Shown here: one piece after another, positions 60,613 to 64,000 of the stretch
Layout: the number at the start of each line of letters is the position of its first letter
Numbering within the stretch: position 1 is the first letter of the stretch
DNA from: a virus
Length of the DNA: 64,000 nt
Virus record (IMG/VR): IMGVR_UViG_3300011116_000796
Coordinates: 55,655 to 119,654 of that record
Reading direction: 5' to 3' (one strand)
Notes under the pieces: generated by a model
What the model saw: the letters and a program-made list of their open reading frames with translations, nothing else
What the model was told of the DNA's origin: nothing
The model's database searches: none
Program-made: the position numbers and the translations under genes

Positions 60613-61671
60613 TTATAAAGGTGGAACAGAATTTGGCTGTATGGTGTAACTACCAAATTCCGCTAATAAGATTGCAAGGTCTGCTCCATCCACAACTCCA
60701 TTAAAATTAAGATCACAAATCGAATTAGTTTTACCGAAATTAGCCTGCATTACTGCAAGGTCTGCTCCATCCACATTCCCATCTTGATTGAAATCGGCTG
60801 CTTTTGCGGAGATTTTGGTTCTTGAAATTTGATAATCTTTGCTTACCTGACTTATGAGGGCATTTAGATTGTCCATCTCCGGTGGCCTAATATACCCGCC
60901 GCTCCACGAAAGACCTATAAGAATAGTATCATTATATTTGTCCAAGACAAAATATGGAGTTCCACTATCACCAGAGAATACCGAATAAAAACAATTCTGA
61001 GAGCACGTTAATGTCTCTGCACCTTCGTTAATCCCGTTCTCTCCAAGAATTACAGTCTGAGTAAATGAAAATGGGTAACTCAGTGGTGGATTGGTTTGCC
61101 ATGTCGCAACACCCATTTTACTTTTAAGACATTTTCCATTACAGTCATGGTACCAAATTGTGTGGCCTGTGGGGATGTACTGAACATCGGCAATCTTGTT
61201 GTAAACTTTTACATCATCCACGGGAACTGATTCACTAAATTCAAGAAGTGTACGATCAGTTGAGGTGTTGACTGTCACTTTTGAAACCATCATTGTGTAT
61301 TTTGTGCCGGACTTTCCAAGAAAGGTATAACTCTCATTTGGATTGGGATTGGGATTGGTTCCTCTATAGTGCGTACTAATTAATGCATGTTGTGGAGTGA
61401 TAAGAACCGCACATGGAACGCCTGTATTGTAATAGTTAATATTTGATTGATCATACGCTGATGCAGTAGTCGGTCCTCTTCGATAAAAAGACCGCTGTCG
61501 TAAACTCACACCAGACCAATCTACGGCAGCACCTTGGCATTGTGGATTATATGCAACAGGAACACCATTGCAGCAGCAGGGGCAAGTTGCTTGATTGGGT
61601 GGGGTGTAGACCGCTTCTGGATTGTATAGGTGAATGTCGTGAATTTGGGGTATGTAAGTTTTTACGATCAT
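60613..61671 (-). CDS. Trypsin-like serine protease fused to a type I dockerin (352 aa)
   Basis: Residues ~50-290 have the trypsin-fold triad: His101 (ALISTHY), Asp139 (STDRTLLEF) and Ser236 in FSGDSGTPY. The C-terminus has two Ca-binding dockerin repeats, DFNQDGNVDGADLAVMQANF (293-312) and CDLNFNGVVDGADLAILLAE (319-338), the GC-type form common in Planctomycetes. The N-terminus (residues 1-50) lacks a recognisable signal peptide and contains a CPCCC cluster. Dockerins attach proteins to cohesin-bearing surfaces. GAGGAAAG lies just before the ATG; a TATAAAAA box at 61716-61723 may be a late promoter. A phage-encoded protease with a host-type anchoring module is unusual. Confidence 0.85.
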   Translation of the reverse strand: MIVKTYIPQIHDIHLYNPEAVYTPPNQATCPCCCNGVPVAYNPQCQGAAVDWSGVSLRQRSFYRRGPTTASAYDQSNINYYNTGVPCAVLITPQHALISTHYRGTNPNPNPNESYTFLGKSGTKYTMMVSKVTVNTSTDRTLLEFSESVPVDDVKVYNKIADVQYIPTGHTIWYHDCNGKCLKSKMGVATWQTNPPLSYPFSFTQTVILGENGINEGAETLTCSQNCFYSVFSGDSGTPYFVLDKYNDTILIGLSWSGGYIRPPEMDNLNALISQVSKDYQISRTKISAKAADFNQDGNVDGADLAVMQANFGKTNSICDLNFNGVVDGADLAILLAEFGSYTIQPNSVPPL

Positions 61672-61715
61672 GACTCTTTCCTCATCACTAGTAGATAGGT
61701 CATAGCAAACTCATC

Positions 61716-61723
61716 TTTTTATA
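61716..61723 (-). promoter_or_regulatory. Late-promoter-like TATAAAAA before protease-dockerin gene
   Basis: One mismatch to T4 TATAAATA on the minus strand, 44 bases upstream of the start at 61671. Confidence 0.35.
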
Positions 61724-61748
61724 CAGTCTGGTCATCTTGTTCATGTAA

Positions 61749-62837
61749 TTACTTTGCTCCCAAAACATCTCTTCCAAGAATGCCATTAGTGGTCAACATA
61801 TGGAAGGATGTATCTGCTAAAAGGTCGAAAGAAAGTTGCTCGTAAAATCCATTTGCTCCCCAAGGTGTTCCTTCGTGCCATAAACCTCTCTGTTGAGGGG
61901 GTGGGGTTGACGATCCATTCCACCCTGCCCGGGCACGACGGTCAGCGTCCATGACTTCAGATACTGCAACAGCACTAACATGACCATCAAAGAACAGTGT
62001 ATTTGGTGTGCTACTATTCCCTTGATTAAAGAACCAAGGAGTATATCCGCCAGCAAATCCGGGATTGAGTGGCCCACCGTCTTGATTCTGTAGCCAATAG
62101 AACTCAATCATGCGAGTCTTTAGTTCAGAATACTTTGCTTGACCCTGTGTAGGACACTTGTACCCTGCGGGAAGAGTATTAGGATTTCTAAATCCCTTGT
62201 CTGAAAGCACATCTGGGTTCCACAATGCGGCAGGACTCCAAACATATGTTGAAAACACTACTGCACCAGGTTGATTGGGAAGCAGAGTAAATTCGCCAGG
62301 ACTGCCTAGACCTTCATCTGCTCGTTCCATTGTCAGTTTGTCTTTTGGAGCAATAAAGGTTCGGTCATAGAAACGACCATTAATGTAACTATTGAACGCC
62401 TTTACATTAGGCAATCGGTAATAGCCAAAGCCTCCATTAGTGAAAGTCCACTCGTTTGGGTGGTACACAATCCAATTGTTGCACCCGCCTGGTTGTGTAA
62501 GCGGACACAAGCCGCCGCCCAACCAGTATCCGTACAGGTTTCCTTGACTGTCCCACCCCAAAATCTGTTGACCAGGACAGCCAATAGTATTCAGATACAC
62601 TTGGCAACTACCGTTAGCAAGACCAAAATCGTCTGCTGCTTGTGTAAACTGACGGTCAGCGTAATCAGCCCCGTAAGTAGCATTAGCAGCGGCAAGATTC
62701 CTTAGATTGCCAAGGCTTTGAGTCACTAGAGCAGCATCTCTTGCTCGTCCCAGTGCAGGAAGCAAAATTGCAATCAGTAGTGCGATAATGGCAACGACAA
62801 CCAACAACTCAACAATAGTAAATGCCTTCTTTTTCAT
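61749..62837 (-). CDS. Type II secretion/pilus-like pseudopilin (planctomycete type, 362 aa)
   Basis: N-terminal prepilin signal KKKA followed by FTIVELLVVVAIIALLIAIL, with Glu at mature position 5 as required for pilin assembly. A helix RARDAALVTQSLGNLRNLAA follows. The C-terminal TPNTLFFDGHVSAVAVSEVM fits the DG-type motif near the end of large planctomycete pseudopilins. Cleavage by a host PilD-like peptidase and assembly into a host pilus or secretion pseudopilus would be expected. Ribosome site AAGGAG. Such a gene is typical of planctomycete genomes; in a phage it suggests capture from the host. Confidence 0.88.
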   Translation of the reverse strand: MKKKAFTIVELLVVVAIIALLIAILLPALGRARDAALVTQSLGNLRNLAAANATYGADYADRQFTQAADDFGLANGSCQVYLNTIGCPGQQILGWDSQGNLYGYWLGGGLCPLTQPGGCNNWIVYHPNEWTFTNGGFGYYRLPNVKAFNSYINGRFYDRTFIAPKDKLTMERADEGLGSPGEFTLLPNQPGAVVFSTYVWSPAALWNPDVLSDKGFRNPNTLPAGYKCPTQGQAKYSELKTRMIEFYWLQNQDGGPLNPGFAGGYTPWFFNQGNSSTPNTLFFDGHVSAVAVSEVMDADRRARAGWNGSSTPPPQQRGLWHEGTPWGANGFYEQLSFDLLADTSFHMLTTNGILGRDVLGAK

Positions 62838-62850
62838 ATTTTCTCCTTAA

Positions 62851-63219
62851 TTAAAGTAGTCCCATCTCTTCATCAAGTCTAGTCATCTCTTTAAGTGCCT
62901 CATCTACACTAATTTTAAGTTTACTCGGATGATCCTTGAGGTATTCCCACCCACGCTTCTCGTATTCCTCATTCATCTCTTTGGTGGATGCACGATCAGA
63001 CAGCAGGAGCATCGCTTCCCGCCTCGCCTCGTCACGCTCCTTACGCAGACGCTGAATCTCGTTACCCCGTAGGTCTTGGATTTTAATGGCTGCTTCGTAT
63101 AGCAGCGTAGGAATACCGTCCAGTTCGGATCGTTCCCCAAATGGGGTGGATGCTTGCCTGCGGCTCAACTCATAATACATCGACCTGAGCCTGTCAACGA
63201 TGTCTGTGTTGTCATCCAT
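62851..63219 (-). CDS. Conserved phage-type coiled-coil protein (122 aa)
   Basis: Starts MDDNTDIVDRLRSMYYELSR, a form frequent in phage small proteins (D-I-V-D-R-L-R), followed by EAAIKIQDLRGNEIQRLRKE and a long coiled coil. Function unknown. The ATG at 63219 has AAGGAG 7 bases upstream. It begins 18 bases after the previous gene. Confidence 0.72.
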   Translation of the reverse strand: MDDNTDIVDRLRSMYYELSRRQASTPFGERSELDGIPTLLYEAAIKIQDLRGNEIQRLRKERDEARREAMLLLSDRASTKEMNEEYEKRGWEYLKDHPSKLKISVDEALKEMTRLDEEMGLL

Positions 63220-63236
63220 TGTTGTTCTCCTTGTTA

Positions 63237-63518
63237 TCAAATCTTCTTGGGCAGAGTGAGGGGGTAGGAAGGTCCGCTGACAACTTCATTCTGAATGAGG
63301 ATGGTCTTCAGGGTGTCGAATGCCTCACCCATCTCCTCTGAGATGTCATCACATGCCTTCTCAATATCACGACCGCTGATGGAGCGTGACGAGACATTAT
63401 TGTTGAGTTTAGTAATCTTTGCGAACAGACCCTCCATCGTCTTTGCGATGTCGTAGAGGTCAGATGCACTTGTGGTAACGGTCTTGTTGGTCTTGTTCTT
63501 TGTTGCAGTCTTAGGCAT
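63237..63518 (-). CDS. Small helical protein, unknown (93 aa)
   Basis: Thr/Lys-rich start (PKTATKNKTNKTVTTS), then helices (DLYDIAKTMEGLFAKITKLN, KACDDISEEMGEAFDTLKTI). The ATG at 63518 has AAGGAG upstream and follows a near-consensus promoter. No family recognised. Confidence 0.68.
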   Translation of the reverse strand: MPKTATKNKTNKTVTTSASDLYDIAKTMEGLFAKITKLNNNVSSRSISGRDIEKACDDISEEMGEAFDTLKTILIQNEVVSGPSYPLTLPKKI

Positions 63519-63539
63519 TGTCAATCTCCTTGTTGTTAG

Positions 63540-63568
63540 AGTATAGCAGGTAAATGGTGTGCTGTCAA
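63540..63568 (-). promoter_or_regulatory. Sigma-70 promoter before 63518 gene
   Basis: TTGACA (63563-63568), 17-base spacer, TATACT (63540-63545) on the minus strand; the leader carries AAGGAG. Confidence 0.85.
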
Positions 63569-63666
63569 GCAAACATCTTGCGGATCTTTTTGTAGCCGTA
63601 GTATGCCACCATTGACACTCCAGCAACGATGGCTGCGGCTTTGATGTACTTCCAAAAGTTATTCAT
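63565..63666 (-). CDS. Tiny single-span membrane protein (33 aa)
   Basis: MNNFWKYIKAAAIVAGVSMV then AYYGYKKIRKMFA: one hydrophobic span with basic flanks. An AAGGAG site precedes the ATG at 63666. The stop overlaps the -35 box of the next promoter. It has the same span-plus-YKK pattern as the neighbouring 63687 gene. Confidence 0.65.
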   Translation of the reverse strand: MNNFWKYIKAAAIVAGVSMVAYYGYKKIRKMFA

Positions 63667-63686
63667 GGCTTTCTCCTTTCTGTGTT

Positions 63687-63989
63687 TCAGTTGATTACTT
63701 CTGTTGTGACGGGAACGGGTTTTGAGCGTTGCTTGTACTTCTTGTACAGGAAATAGGCAAGGTAGGCAATCGCCGCCAAGATACCCATTTTCAATAGGGA
63801 CGAGAACCATCCGCTGCTGGGCTTCTCATTGGTCTTACTGCCATCCGCTTCCTCGCTGTGTGCGTGGTTCTTCTTGCAAGCACATCCCGAAAAGTAGAGA
63901 CTGCTGTAGTGGCGCAACTCGGATTCAAGATGACGAATCTTGTTGTCCTTGCTTAAAAGTTTCCACTTGGTGTCATGCAAGTGAACCAT
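63687..63989 (-). CDS. Single-span membrane protein, may extend beyond window (100 aa)
   Basis: N-terminal helical soluble part (LLSKDNKIRHLESELRHYSS), Cys pair (GCACKKNH), then a span near the end (GILAAIAYLAYFLYKKYKQR) and a Thr/Val tail. The ATG at 63989 is the first visible one; the frame stays open to the right edge of the window, so the true start may lie outside. Confidence 0.6.
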   Translation of the reverse strand: MVHLHDTKWKLLSKDNKIRHLESELRHYSSLYFSGCACKKNHAHSEEADGSKTNEKPSSGWFSSLLKMGILAAIAYLAYFLYKKYKQRSKPVPVTTEVIN

Positions 63990-64000
63990 GTAGAGCAAGG

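Noticed and set aside
1-64000. CRISPR arrays, insertion sequences or integrase genes
   Set aside because: No regularly spaced repeats, terminal inverted repeats with transposase, or integrase were seen; this part of the genome looks strictly lytic.

Overview
The window is a contiguous piece of a T4-like contractile-tail phage (myovirus) genome. It is moderately AT-rich. The left 48 kb is the virion module on the + strand in the classic T4 order: central spike gp5, PAAR tip, gp25, gp6, gp7, gp8, large baseplate and fibre proteins, neck gp13 and gp14, gp15, terminase gp16 and gp17, sheath gp18, tube gp19, portal gp20, core proteins, protease gp21, scaffold gp22 and major capsid gp23, then two tandem tube-fold proteins. 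Sequence style (DUF4815-type giant protein, N-terminus of gp23, gp6/gp7/gp8 types) is closer to marine T4-like phages than to T4 itself.

The likely host is a planctomycete, probably Phycisphaerae-like. This rests on exported-protein signatures on the right: four proteins ending in PEP-CTERM-like tails (P-[SA]-P-[GS], hydrophobic stretch, Arg/Lys cluster), a serine-protease-like protein with a GC-type dockerin, and a type II pseudopilin of the planctomycete kind. These are host-surface vocabularies rarely expected in a phage. Host assignment is inference.

Layout: 1-18.5 kb baseplate and fibres; 18.5-21.7 kb and 28.5-34.1 kb an unusual Cys/Trp/Pro-rich protein family flanking the neck genes; 21.7-22.9 kb a glycosyltransferase; 23-26.3 kb a collagen-containing tail-collar fibre; 26.3-28.5 kb neck; 34-47 kb packaging, tail and head morphogenesis; 48-50.6 kb small genes, a holin-like protein and a lipoprotein; 50.7-52.2 kb a beta-rich late protein; 52.28-52.57 kb a candidate structured non-coding RNA with its own promoter and terminator; 52.6-53.7 kb GDP-mannose 4,6-dehydratase; 53.7-55.1 kb small minus-strand genes including an extremely acidic one; 55.2-57.3 kb membrane proteins and two PEP-CTERM proteins; 57.4-64 kb minus-strand small genes and the exported cassette.

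Regulation is legible. Late transcription appears to use a T4-type late promoter variant (CTAAATA or CATAAATA) ahead of the sheath, portal, scaffold, capsid, fibre and PEP-CTERM genes. Minus-strand small genes use near-consensus sigma-70 promoters (TTGACA, 16-17 bp, TATAAT). In several cases of both kinds the promoter sits so close to the start codon that the mRNA would be leaderless.
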